Assembly: GCA_003612485.1 (NCBI GenBank) | Contig: RAZA01000007.1 | Coordinates: 1 to 64,000, forward strand | Reading direction: 5' to 3' | Source: a bacterium D16-50 | GTDB taxonomy: Bacteria; Bacillota; Clostridia; Lachnospirales; Lachnospiraceae | Length of the DNA: 64,000 nucleotides | Shown: piece after piece, positions 15,711-26,304 of the stretch | How positions within the stretch are numbered: position 1 is the first letter of the stretch | Layout of the letters: each line of letters begins with the position of its first letter | The notes under the pieces: model-generated | Seen by the model: the letters and a program-made list of their open reading frames with translations, nothing else | What the model was told of the DNA's origin: nothing | Database searches by the model: none | Translations under genes and position numbers: made by a program

Positions 15711-18104
15711 ATGAACGAAAAAGTAAGAAAAACTCTGGAATACAATAAAATAATTGACATGCTGGCCGCCAAGGCGGACTCGGAGCCCGGCAAGAAGCTG
15801 TGCCGGGAGCTGGCTCCCTCCACGGACTTAGGAGAGATCCGCCGCAGCCAGACCCAGACGGCAGACGCGCTAAAACGCCTGTTCAAAACCGGCAGCACCT
15901 CCTTCGGAAACAACAAGGATCTGGGCTTCTCCATCAAATCACTGGAGATCGGCAGCACCTTATCCATTCTGGAGCTGCTCAACATTGCCGCCATGCTGGA
16001 CAATGTCTCCCGCATCAAGGCCTATGGCCGGAGGGAGCGCGACAACGCTCTGGAGGATACCCTTGACGAATATTTCCAGCTCCTATCCCCTTTGACTCAG
16101 GTGGCCAATGAGATCAACCACTGCATCCTTTCCGAGGAGGAGATCGCAGACGACGCAAGCCCCAAGCTTAAGAGCATCCGGCGGGCTATGATCCAGACCA
16201 ACGACAAGATACACACCCAGCTCACCAATATGCTCAGCGGCCCCTACCGCACCTACCTGCAGGACGCCGTCATCACCATGCGGGGCAACCGCTACTGCAT
16301 TCCCATCAAGGCGGAACACAAGACGCAGGTAAACGGCATGATACACGATCAGTCCGCCACCGGCTCCACCTATTTCATCGAGCCTGCGGCCATCGTGGAG
16401 CTAAACAACCGTCTCCGGGAGCTGGAGCTGGAGGAAAAGGAAGAGATCCAAAAAATCTTGGCCAACCTCAGCGCCCTGGCCGGAGAGCATACGCTGGAGC
16501 TGGCGGACAACCAGAAAATCATGACCCTGCTGGATTTCATCTTTGCCAAGGCGGAGCTGGCCATGGACATGAACGCCACGGAGCCTCTCTTTAACGACGA
16601 CCATTTTATCAATATCAGAAAGGGACGGCATCCCCTTCTGGACAAAAAGCAGGTGGTTCCCATAGACATCCATCTGGGAAAGGACTTCGATCTGTTGGTG
16701 ATCACGGGCCCCAACACCGGCGGCAAGACCGTATCCTTAAAGACCGTAGGACTGTTCACCCTTATGGGGCAGGCAGGTCTCCACATTCCGGCAGCCGACC
16801 GCTCGGAGCTGGCCATCTTCCGGGAAGTCTACGCAGATATCGGGGACGAGCAGAGCATAGAGCAGAGCCTCTCCACTTTCTCCTCCCACATGAAGAGCAT
16901 TGTACACATTCTGGCCCACGCGGACGCGGATTCCCTCTGTCTCTTCGACGAGCTGGGGGCCGGGACGGATCCCACGGAGGGCGCTGCTCTGGCCATCGCC
17001 ATCCTGAATTTCCTCCACGACAGAGGCATCCGCACCATGGCCACCACCCATTACAGCGAGCTGAAGATCTATGCCCTCTCCACCTCCTTCGTGGAGAACG
17101 CCTGCTGCGAGTTCAACGTTGAGACACTGCAGCCCACCTACCGGCTGCTGATCGGCATACCGGGAAAGAGCAATGCCTTCGCCATCTCCTCCAAGCTGGG
17201 CCTATCCGGCGATATCATAGAGGCTGCCAGAGAGCAGATCGGCATGAAGGACAAAAGCTTCGAGGACGTGATCGCAGATCTGGAACAGAGCCGCGTGACC
17301 ATCGAGAGAGAGCAGCAGGAGATCGCAAGACACAAGGAGCAGATCCGGTCCCTGCAGGAACAGCTGCAGCAGAAGAACGACAAGCTGGATCAGGCCAGAG
17401 ACAAGATCCTCCGGGAGGCCAACGAAAAGGCCCGGGAAATCCTTCAGGAGGCCAAGGAAGTTGCGGACGTCACCATCCGGGATCTCAACAAGATAAATTC
17501 CGGAGCGGACATGCGGGAGCTGGAGCAGAGGCGTCAGAAGCTCCGGGACAAGATCAATGAGAAAAATTCCAATCTGTCCATGCACAAGAACGGCTCGGCA
17601 CAGCCTGACAGAAAAACCGTGGATCCGGCCAAGCTCAAAAAGGGCGACACCGTAAAAATCCTCTCCATGGGCCTTCAGGGCACCGTCAGCAGCCTGCCCG
17701 ACGCCAAGGGAGGACTTTTCGTGCAGTGCGGCATCATCCGCACCCAGACCAATGTGAAAGATCTGGTCTTGGTCAATGAAAGCTCCATCTCCACCCCCGC
17801 CCGGATCTCCGGCGGCGGTGCCGGAGGCGCCGGCAAGCTGAAGATGTCCAAGACCATGTCCATCTCCACGGAGATCAATCTGCTGGGCAAGACGGTGGAC
17901 GAGGCCATACACGAGCTGGACAAATATCTGGACGATGCCTATCTGTCCCATCTTCCCAGTGTCAGGGTTGTCCACGGCAAGGGCACCGGAGCATTGAGGA
18001 GCGCCGTCCACAGCCACCTGAAACGCCTGAAATATATCAAGGAGTTCCGGCTTGGGGAGTACGGAGAAGGGGATGCCGGCGTTACCATCGTCACATTCAA
18101 ATAG
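15711..18104 (+). CDS. mutS2: MutS2 (ATPase, Smr-domain nuclease)
   Basis: 797 residues, full length for MutS2. The core and lever domains are followed by the ATPase (Walker A GPNTGGKT near residues 332-339, Walker B LCLFDELGAGTDP), a long charged coiled coil (about 520-640), and a C-terminal Smr domain ending in VRVVHGKGTGALR and GVTIVTFK. MutS2 suppresses homologous recombination in some bacteria and in Bacillus also splits collided ribosomes. It does not act in mismatch repair. The ribosome binding site is AAAAGGAG. It is followed after 38 bp by a two-component system that may be cotranscribed. Confidence 0.95.
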   Translation: MNEKVRKTLEYNKIIDMLAAKADSEPGKKLCRELAPSTDLGEIRRSQTQTADALKRLFKTGSTSFGNNKDLGFSIKSLEIGSTLSILELLNIAAMLDNVSRIKAYGRRERDNALEDTLDEYFQLLSPLTQVANEINHCILSEEEIADDASPKLKSIRRAMIQTNDKIHTQLTNMLSGPYRTYLQDAVITMRGNRYCIPIKAEHKTQVNGMIHDQSATGSTYFIEPAAIVELNNRLRELELEEKEEIQKILANLSALAGEHTLELADNQKIMTLLDFIFAKAELAMDMNATEPLFNDDHFINIRKGRHPLLDKKQVVPIDIHLGKDFDLLVITGPNTGGKTVSLKTVGLFTLMGQAGLHIPAADRSELAIFREVYADIGDEQSIEQSLSTFSSHMKSIVHILAHADADSLCLFDELGAGTDPTEGAALAIAILNFLHDRGIRTMATTHYSELKIYALSTSFVENACCEFNVETLQPTYRLLIGIPGKSNAFAISSKLGLSGDIIEAAREQIGMKDKSFEDVIADLEQSRVTIEREQQEIARHKEQIRSLQEQLQQKNDKLDQARDKILREANEKAREILQEAKEVADVTIRDLNKINSGADMRELEQRRQKLRDKINEKNSNLSMHKNGSAQPDRKTVDPAKLKKGDTVKILSMGLQGTVSSLPDAKGGLFVQCGIIRTQTNVKDLVLVNESSISTPARISGGGAGGAGKLKMSKTMSISTEINLLGKTVDEAIHELDKYLDDAYLSHLPSVRVVHGKGTGALRSAVHSHLKRLKYIKEFRLGEYGEGDAGVTIVTFK

Positions 18105-18142
18105 ACGGCCTGACCCGCGGCAAAGCATAAAAGGAGGTTCTC

Positions 18143-18847
18143 ATGGTAAGCAAACAGAAAATTCTGATCGTAGACGATGACAATAATATTGCAGAATTGA
18201 TATCCCTCTATCTGACGAAGGAATGCTTCGAGACTCAGATTGCCAACGACGGAGAATCTGTCATGCCCGCCATGGAGAACTTCTCACCCAACCTCATTCT
18301 GCTGGACATCATGCTGCCCGGCATGGACGGCTATCAGGTCTGCCGGGAGGTTCGGGCCAAATATTCCGTTCCCATCATCATGCTATCCGCAAAGGGCGAG
18401 GTCTTTGACAAGGTGCTGGGTCTGGAGCTGGGAGCCGACGATTACATTGAAAAGCCCTTTGACTCCAAGGAGCTGGTGGCCCGGGTGAAGGCGGTTCTGC
18501 GGCGCTACAAGCCCGTCTCCCCGGCCCCGGAGAATCCCAAGGACAAATGCGTGCAGTATGCGGATCTGTCCATCAACCTCACCAACTATTCCGTCCTCTA
18601 TAAGGGGCGCAACATAGACATGCCCCCCAAGGAGCTGGAGCTTCTGTACTTCCTTGCCTCCTCACCCAACCATGTATTCACAAGAGAGCAGCTTCTGGAC
18701 CAGATCTGGGGCTATGAGTACGTAGGAGACACCCGCACCGTGGACGTACACATCAAGCGCCTCCGGGAAAAGATCAAGGATCATGCCAATTGGAAGATCT
18801 CTACCATCTGGGGCATCGGGTACAAATTCGAGGTGCGCAATTCATGA
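18143..18847 (+). CDS. OmpR/PhoB-family response regulator
   Basis: 234 residues. The receiver domain has the acidic pair in VDDDNN (11-13), phosphoacceptor Asp55 in LLDIMLPG and the conserved Lys in EKPFD. The C-terminal winged helix (FTREQLLDQIWG, TRTVDVHIKRLREKI) binds DNA. It starts behind AAAGGAGG. The stop overlaps the start of the kinase gene as ATGA, so the pair is translationally coupled. The target genes are not visible here, and no nearby operator is recognised. Confidence 0.93.
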   Translation: MVSKQKILIVDDDNNIAELISLYLTKECFETQIANDGESVMPAMENFSPNLILLDIMLPGMDGYQVCREVRAKYSVPIIMLSAKGEVFDKVLGLELGADDYIEKPFDSKELVARVKAVLRRYKPVSPAPENPKDKCVQYADLSINLTNYSVLYKGRNIDMPPKELELLYFLASSPNHVFTREQLLDQIWGYEYVGDTRTVDVHIKRLREKIKDHANWKISTIWGIGYKFEVRNS

Positions 18848-20271
18848 AAAAGACCCTCTATCCGAAATTCATACTGGCATATTTCATATTCGGCATGTTC
18901 AGCTTCATCATCGTCACCACCTTCGTGCCCAATATGACCAGAGAGCATCTGGTGCGGTCCAAGGCGGAGACCCTCTACCGCGAGGCCTCTTTGATCTCCA
19001 GCACCTATGCCTCCTCCCTCTATGCCAGCGAGACGGATCTTGAAACCGTAAAGACCCATCTGGATCTTCTGGCCCTCCATCTGGATTCCACCATCCGCAT
19101 CATCAATCCCTCCGGACGGCTGGTTCTGGACACGGACGCCCCCTTGGACGTGGATAAGGAGGTCATGGTGGAGGACTTCGACCCCACCGCCGCCGGCAGC
19201 TCCTATTATATGGTCAATGACTTCTTCGGGAACTTCGGTTCTGATATGCTCAGTGTCTTCTTTCCCATCACCGCCGATTATCTGGTAAAGGGATATGTGG
19301 TTATCCACTGCGATATGGCCACAATCCAGCAGTCCTGCAACAGTCTGCTGAACATCTCCTACATCACTCTGGCAGTGCTGCTTCTGCTCTCCCTGATCAT
19401 CCTGATCTTCTTCACGGAAATCGTTTATGTCCCTCTGCGGAAAATCACCTACGCCACGGAGCAGTACGCCAACGGAAATATGCATTATGAGTTTCAGGTG
19501 GACAGTGATGACGAAATAGGCTACTTGGCCGCCTGCCTGAGCTATATGGCAAGCCAGATCGCGGGAGCCGAGGATGACCAGAAGAAGTTCGTAGCCAATG
19601 TCTCCCATGACTTCCGCTCCCCCCTGACCTCCATCCGAGGCTATCTGGAGGCCATGCTGGACGGAACCATCCCTCCTGAAATGCATGAAAAATATCTGAA
19701 TATCGTGCTGAACGAAACTGAGAGACTCACCAAGCTCACCAACAGCCTATTGTCCCTGAACAACCTGAACACCAAGGGAATGCTTCTGGACCCCACGGAC
19801 TTCGATATCAACGGCATCATCCGCAGTACCGCCGCCGCCTTCGAGGGCACCTGCCGGGCAAAGACCATCGCCATCGAGATGATACTGACCGGAGACAAGA
19901 TGTACGTACACGCTGACATGGAAAAAATCCAGCAGGTCCTATACAACCTGCTGGACAACGCCATCAAATTCAGCCACCACGATTCTGTCATCAAGGTGGA
20001 GACCTCCGTGAAGAAGAGCAAGCTTTTTGTGTCCGTGAAGGACACGGGCATCGGTATTCCCAAAGAGGATCTGAAGCTGATCTGGGACCGGTTCTATAAG
20101 TCCGACCTATCCAGAGGCCGGGACAAAAAGGGCACCGGTCTGGGACTGTCCATCGTCAAGGAGATCATCAACTGCCACGGAGAGCATATCAATGTCATCA
20201 GCACTGTGGGCGTGGGCAGCGAATTCATCTTATCCCTGCCCATGTCGGACCGGGACGACGAGGAGGACTGA
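18844..20271 (+). CDS. Membrane sensor histidine kinase
   Basis: 475 residues from the ATG that overlaps the regulator's stop. An upstream in-frame start would run through the regulator gene and is rejected. Two membrane segments (about 8-29 and 170-192) flank an extracytoplasmic sensor of about 140 residues. A HAMP domain (193-245), HisKA with His255 in NVSHDFRSPLTS, and a HATPase domain (LDNAIKFS, DTGIGI, GTGLGLSI) follow. It is the partner of the preceding regulator. The signal is unknown. Confidence 0.92.
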   Translation: MKKTLYPKFILAYFIFGMFSFIIVTTFVPNMTREHLVRSKAETLYREASLISSTYASSLYASETDLETVKTHLDLLALHLDSTIRIINPSGRLVLDTDAPLDVDKEVMVEDFDPTAAGSSYYMVNDFFGNFGSDMLSVFFPITADYLVKGYVVIHCDMATIQQSCNSLLNISYITLAVLLLLSLIILIFFTEIVYVPLRKITYATEQYANGNMHYEFQVDSDDEIGYLAACLSYMASQIAGAEDDQKKFVANVSHDFRSPLTSIRGYLEAMLDGTIPPEMHEKYLNIVLNETERLTKLTNSLLSLNNLNTKGMLLDPTDFDINGIIRSTAAAFEGTCRAKTIAIEMILTGDKMYVHADMEKIQQVLYNLLDNAIKFSHHDSVIKVETSVKKSKLFVSVKDTGIGIPKEDLKLIWDRFYKSDLSRGRDKKGTGLGLSIVKEIINCHGEHINVISTVGVGSEFILSLPMSDRDDEED

Positions 20272-20297
20272 CCCCATGGCCTCCGCCCGCCCATGTG

Positions 20298-20341
20298 AAA
20301 GGAGGTACAGCCCCTTCCAAAGGCTGTACCTCCTTTTTGAT
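20298..20341. terminator. Rho-independent terminator between convergent operons
   Basis: AAAGGAGGTACAGCC (20298-20312) pairs perfectly with GGCTGTACCTCCTTT (20322-20336) and is followed by T-rich sequence on the plus strand. It serves the kinase gene and, reading the other way, the end of nagA. Confidence 0.9.
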
Positions 20342-22271
<1,930 letters not shown>

Positions 22272-22357
22272 TCAGAACTCAGGCACACCGATACATCGAC
22301 CTATAAGCAGTCAGCCCCTCGTGAAGACCCTCATGGCAGCGCCGGCGCTGACCGTAC

Positions 22358-23374
22358 CTAACCATACAAGACAGAATCCCTGAAGATGATTGAGGGCTTG
22401 ATAAAGGCCAGCTCATAGGGCGCATCCTCATGATCCATGCGGTAGATGATCTGCATGGCAAGCCGCTTCCCCAGAAGCCCCGTCTTTACGTCCACCGTAG
22501 TGATGAGTCCCTCCACATTGGCGTACTCGCTGCTTCCGTCATACCCCGTCACAATGATTCCCTTCGGGATCCGCTCCGGATGCTCGCTCAGATAGAGCTG
22601 GAGGAAATGCGCTATATAGTCGCTGGCGCAGACAAATGCCTCCGGAAGCTTCTCCAGCGAATCCAAGAAGCGGTAGATTTCTTTGTCATACGAAAAGATC
22701 CCTATCTTTGAAGTCATACAGATCTCTTCCTTCACCGCAATCCCATGATCCTTCATGCACTGGCAGAATCCCTTGTATCGGTCAAGGTTGGTCTTCGCAT
22801 ACTGGATGTCACCGACGAAGCCGATGTCCCTGACGCCTCTGTCCAGTATGGATTCCGTGATCTGATAGATGCAGTGGAAACCCTCCAAAAGCAAAAGATC
22901 GCCACTGAGCTTGCTGCGGTCGAACTGGGGCACAATGTCCAGAAATACCTTGGGAATCTTCAGCTGGTTGATCTGTTCCATCAGCCTGATGTCATAGACA
23001 TTCAGTACGATGGCCCCCTGCACCGTATTGCTGTGCAGTATGGGCGGCATTTTATAGTTCTCGGAATACCTGGACGGCATATAAGTATACATTAGGTTGA
23101 TATTGTGAAGATAGAGCTCCTGAGCCAGCCTATGGATGATATTGGTCCAAAAGACGGCCGAATTCGGTCTGGACACAATCACGGACACATTTCTCTCCGA
23201 CTCTGGCGACTCAAGCTCCGAGACTCCCTTAGTATACCCCATCTCCTTCGCCTTAGCCAGAACACTTTCCCGAAGAGCTGCAGATACATTCGCATAATTG
23301 TTGAATACCTTCCAGACCGTCACACGGGAAATGCCTAACGCATCGGCAATATCTTGCATTGTCACTTTGTTCAT
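22358..23374 (-). CDS. LacI-family transcriptional regulator
   Basis: 338 residues from ATG 23374 (MNKVTMQDIADALGISRVTV), preceded by GAGAGGG. The N-terminal LacI helix-turn-helix and hinge (1-55) are followed by a periplasmic-binding-protein-like effector domain (GIIVTGYDGSSEYANVEG near 270). It lies inside the operon between nanA and nagB, so it is probably the local repressor, answering to a sugar phosphate or an amino sugar. The inducer cannot be deduced. An AT-rich palindrome near the transporter promoter (47377-47401) is one candidate operator, though it lacks the central CG typical of LacI sites. Confidence 0.9.
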   Translation of the reverse strand: MNKVTMQDIADALGISRVTVWKVFNNYANVSAALRESVLAKAKEMGYTKGVSELESPESERNVSVIVSRPNSAVFWTNIIHRLAQELYLHNINLMYTYMPSRYSENYKMPPILHSNTVQGAIVLNVYDIRLMEQINQLKIPKVFLDIVPQFDRSKLSGDLLLLEGFHCIYQITESILDRGVRDIGFVGDIQYAKTNLDRYKGFCQCMKDHGIAVKEEICMTSKIGIFSYDKEIYRFLDSLEKLPEAFVCASDYIAHFLQLYLSEHPERIPKGIIVTGYDGSSEYANVEGLITTVDVKTGLLGKRLAMQIIYRMDHEDAPYELAFIKPSIIFRDSVLYG

Positions 23375-23410
23375 AGCTTCCCTCTCTTTGGTTCCCTGAT
23401 GCCTTTTAGC

Positions 23411-23426
23411 GCCCGCCGAAGCGGGC
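23411..23426 (-). repeat. GCCCGC-UUCG-GCGGGC hairpin upstream of the lacI-type gene
   Basis: A 6-bp perfect stem with a UUCG tetraloop on the transcribed strand, an unusually stable RNA hairpin. No T-run follows, so it is not a normal terminator. It lies between nanA and the regulator gene. Similar hairpins occur at 29566 and 59705. Confidence 0.6.
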
Positions 23427-23471
23427 ACTGTTTATTATGTCGTCCCTTGCTCATTTTAACATATTTAACAT

Positions 23472-24392
23472 TTAATTACAATATCTTCCTACCGTTTCAT
23501 CCACCATCCTGACAATTTCCCTGATCTTTGGCATGTCTTCCTGTACCAGAGCGGCAAGAGGTTTCCTGACGCTGCCCAGCTTTATCCCCTCCCGCTGCTC
23601 CATGACTTTCTTGATGACCGCGTACATATTTCCATGGCAGCCGCAGAGCGCATAGATGATTCTGCATGCCTCGTTCTGGATGGCCTGAGCTCTGGCCACA
23701 TCCCCTTCTCTAAAGGCCCGGAAGATCTCCATATAAATCTCCGGCATCACGCCATAGGTTCCGCCTATCCCGCCGTCTGCACCGATGGCAAGACCGCTGA
23801 CAAGCTGCTCGTCAGGACCGTTCAGCACGATATGATCCTCTCCCCCGGCATCCTTGAACATCTGAATGTCCTGAGTGGCCTCCGAAGAGTTCTTGACCCC
23901 GATCACTCTGGGATTCTCAAGCATCTTCTTGTACAAAGGCAGGGTCAGCCTGGTTCCTGCCAGCTGGGGAATATTGTAGATAATGAAATCCGTGTCAGGC
24001 GCCGCCGCCGAAATGTCGTTCCAGTACTCTGCAATAGCGTGCTCCGGAAGGTGGAAATAAATAGGCGGGATGGCAGCTATGGCATCCACTCCCAGCGACT
24101 GGGCATGAGCTGCCAGCTCCCGACTGTCCTCCGTGTTGTTGCAGGCCACATGGGCGATCACAGTCACCTTTCCCGCAGCCTCTTCCATCACTGCCTCCAG
24201 CGTCTGCTTGCGCTCCTCCTTGCTCAGATAGATGCACTCTCCCGAAGAGCCGCATACATATAGGCCGCGCACTCCCTTTTTCACCATATGTCTTGTCAGT
24301 TCCTTGGACCGTTTAACGCTGGTTCTGCCTTCTTCATCATAGCAGGCGTAGAACGCAGGGATAATGCCCTGATATTTTTCGATTTTGCTCAT
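23472..24392 (-). CDS. nanA: N-acetylneuraminate lyase / DapA-family aldolase
   Basis: 306 residues from ATG 24392 (MSKIEKYQGI), preceded by GGAAGGG. Class I aldolase of the DHDPS/NAL family: CGSSGE (48-53), Tyr139 in IIYNIPQ and the Schiff-base Lys167 in IGVKNSSE. With nanE, a ROK kinase and a sialidase in the same operon, the natural reaction is Neu5Ac to ManNAc plus pyruvate. Close relatives act on other 2-keto sugars, so specificity is by context. Confidence 0.88.
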   Translation of the reverse strand: MSKIEKYQGIIPAFYACYDEEGRTSVKRSKELTRHMVKKGVRGLYVCGSSGECIYLSKEERKQTLEAVMEEAAGKVTVIAHVACNNTEDSRELAAHAQSLGVDAIAAIPPIYFHLPEHAIAEYWNDISAAAPDTDFIIYNIPQLAGTRLTLPLYKKMLENPRVIGVKNSSEATQDIQMFKDAGGEDHIVLNGPDEQLVSGLAIGADGGIGGTYGVMPEIYMEIFRAFREGDVARAQAIQNEACRIIYALCGCHGNMYAVIKKVMEQREGIKLGSVRKPLAALVQEDMPKIREIVRMVDETVGRYCN

Positions 24393-24551
24393 ACTGTCCC
24401 TTCCTTTCCGATTCTGCCTGCAGCTCTTGGCAGGCGCTTCCTCCACGGCGGCTGCAGCCCCGAATCCTTTATGCCCCAGCCGCCGGCAACTTTTAAAAAA
24501 CTCCTGCCGGTTTCGGACCATGAACTCCCCTTCTCCGGCACCGGGGCTCCC

Positions 24552-25238
24552 TCAATTAGGGATGGCGTCCACGAAACGTCTGGTGATCTCTCTGGGTCTG
24601 GTAATGGCAGTTCCAACCACAGCGGCATGAATGCCGCAGGCAAACGCCTCCTGCAGCTGTCCTCTCTCCCAGATTCCACCCTCCGCGATCACAGGAATCT
24701 TCAGATTCCCGCACATTTTCCGGAGAAGCTCATAGCAGGGAATCTCGGTTCCTTCCGTCTCCTTTGTGTAGCCGCAGAGCGTGGTCCCTGCAAAGTCGAA
24801 GCCCAGCTCCTGCGCCTGCAGGGCGTCCTCATAGGTGGAGCAGTCCGCCATGAACAGCATGTCAGGGTATTTTTCCCTGATCTGAGGAAACAATTCTTTG
24901 ATGGTCACATCCCCTGCCCGTTTTCTGTCCGTGGCGTCCAGCGCGATGATGTCCGCCCCCGCTTCCACAAGAGCATCCACCTCCGCCATGGTAGGCGTGA
25001 TGTACACGTCATAGCCCTCCGTAACCACTTTATGCAGCCCGATCACCGGCAGATCCACGGTCTTTTTGATCTCCACAATGTCCACAGGGGTATTCGCCCG
25101 AATACCTACGGCGCCTCCTTCCATAGCGGCATACGCCATCCGCCCCATAATGTAGGAGCTGTACAGCGGCTCCGTCTCCAGAGCCTGACAGGAAACTACC
25201 AGACCGCCCTTGATTCTCTCCGCAACGTTTTTTTTCAT
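24552..25238 (-). CDS. nanE: N-acetylmannosamine-6-phosphate 2-epimerase
   Basis: 228 residues, the normal length. The (beta/alpha)8 motifs GIRANTPVDI, IGLHKV, DIIALDATDR, FAGTTLCGYT and VIAEGGIW are those of NanE. It converts ManNAc-6-P into GlcNAc-6-P, linking sialic acid breakdown to NagA/NagB. It is preceded by GAGGAGG and lies between the ROK kinase and nanA. Confidence 0.94.
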   Translation of the reverse strand: MKKNVAERIKGGLVVSCQALETEPLYSSYIMGRMAYAAMEGGAVGIRANTPVDIVEIKKTVDLPVIGLHKVVTEGYDVYITPTMAEVDALVEAGADIIALDATDRKRAGDVTIKELFPQIREKYPDMLFMADCSTYEDALQAQELGFDFAGTTLCGYTKETEGTEIPCYELLRKMCGNLKIPVIAEGGIWERGQLQEAFACGIHAAVVGTAITRPREITRRFVDAIPN

Positions 25239-25313
25239 ATCACCTTTTCCTCCTCTTTATGAGTCTGTTTTCCGATTTATCCTCTTATCGGCAATTTCTT
25301 CCCCCTAAATCCC

Positions 25314-26282
25314 TCAGATCTCTCCAAGCCTCTGCTTACAGTAGTACACCGCCCCTGCCATTCCCGCATTGTTGGCCAGCTTTGCCGCAACGATCTCCAG
25401 ATTCGGGGCAAACTCCGGGTGCATCCGGGCGAAAGCCCTCTGCCGTACCTTGTCAATGAAAAGCTCCTGCTGGGAGGACACTCCTCCTCCGATGATCACC
25501 GTCTCTGGATTGAAAATATGGACGAAGCCCGTGATTCCCGCCGCCACCACATCTATCCATTGATCCGTGATCCTCTCCATCTCCTTGTTTCCGTTCCTGA
25601 TCTCCTGAAAGATAAGTCTGCCGTTCACTTCCTTTGCGGGTATTCCCTCCAGCCTGCCGGCCTCTATCTCCTGACGCACCTGCCTCACCAGCGCCGTCAT
25701 GGATGCGTACTCTTCCAGACACCCCGTATTTCCGCAGGGACATTCCCGTCCCCCATAGCGGATGGTGATATGCCCGATCTCCCCTGCGAATCCGCTCTCG
25801 CCCAAGAGCAGCTGGGAGTTCACGATGATGCCTCCCCCCACGCCGGTTCCGATGGTCACAGCCACTACATTGCGCTTGCCCTTGGCAGCCCCCAGCCAGA
25901 CCTCTCCCAAGGCGGCGGCGTTGGCGTCGTTCAGGACATAGACGGGCACGGGAAAACGCTCCTCCATCCTCTCCTTGATCCTGCTGCCCTTCCAGTTCTT
26001 CACCTGACCCGCGCTTCCGTCCACCGTGCCCTTGACTGTATTGATAGAGCCGGTGGCGGACACGCCTATGGCCAAAAGCGGCACGTCGTCCTCATCGAAT
26101 TCCTCCATAAAAATCCCGCAGCTTGCAATCACCGTGTCCAGAATAGGGGTCTCATAGTCGTCAAAAGCCACCGGATATTCCGCCGTGTGCAGAAAGTTTC
26201 CCTCCTGATCCACAAGTCCGATCTTCACAGCAGTGCCTCCGATGTCCACCGCCAGATACCTTCCGTTTTGTCTATTCTCCAT
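25314..26282 (-). CDS. nanK: ROK-family sugar kinase, probable N-acetylmannosamine kinase
   Basis: 322 residues with the ROK phosphate-binding loop (AVDIGGTAVKIG, 10-21), a second glycine-rich loop (TIGTGVGGGIIV) and the structural zinc motif CPCGNTGCLEE. Between a sialidase/GH123 pair and nanE, the expected substrate is ManNAc. GlcNAc kinase activity is an alternative because the two enzymes are hard to separate by sequence. It has a strong ribosome binding site (GGGAGG). Confidence 0.85.
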   Translation of the reverse strand: MENRQNGRYLAVDIGGTAVKIGLVDQEGNFLHTAEYPVAFDDYETPILDTVIASCGIFMEEFDEDDVPLLAIGVSATGSINTVKGTVDGSAGQVKNWKGSRIKERMEERFPVPVYVLNDANAAALGEVWLGAAKGKRNVVAVTIGTGVGGGIIVNSQLLLGESGFAGEIGHITIRYGGRECPCGNTGCLEEYASMTALVRQVRQEIEAGRLEGIPAKEVNGRLIFQEIRNGNKEMERITDQWIDVVAAGITGFVHIFNPETVIIGGGVSSQQELFIDKVRQRAFARMHPEFAPNLEIVAAKLANNAGMAGAVYYCKQRLGEI

Positions 26283-26304
26283 ATTGACACCTCCCTGCTC
26301 TCTT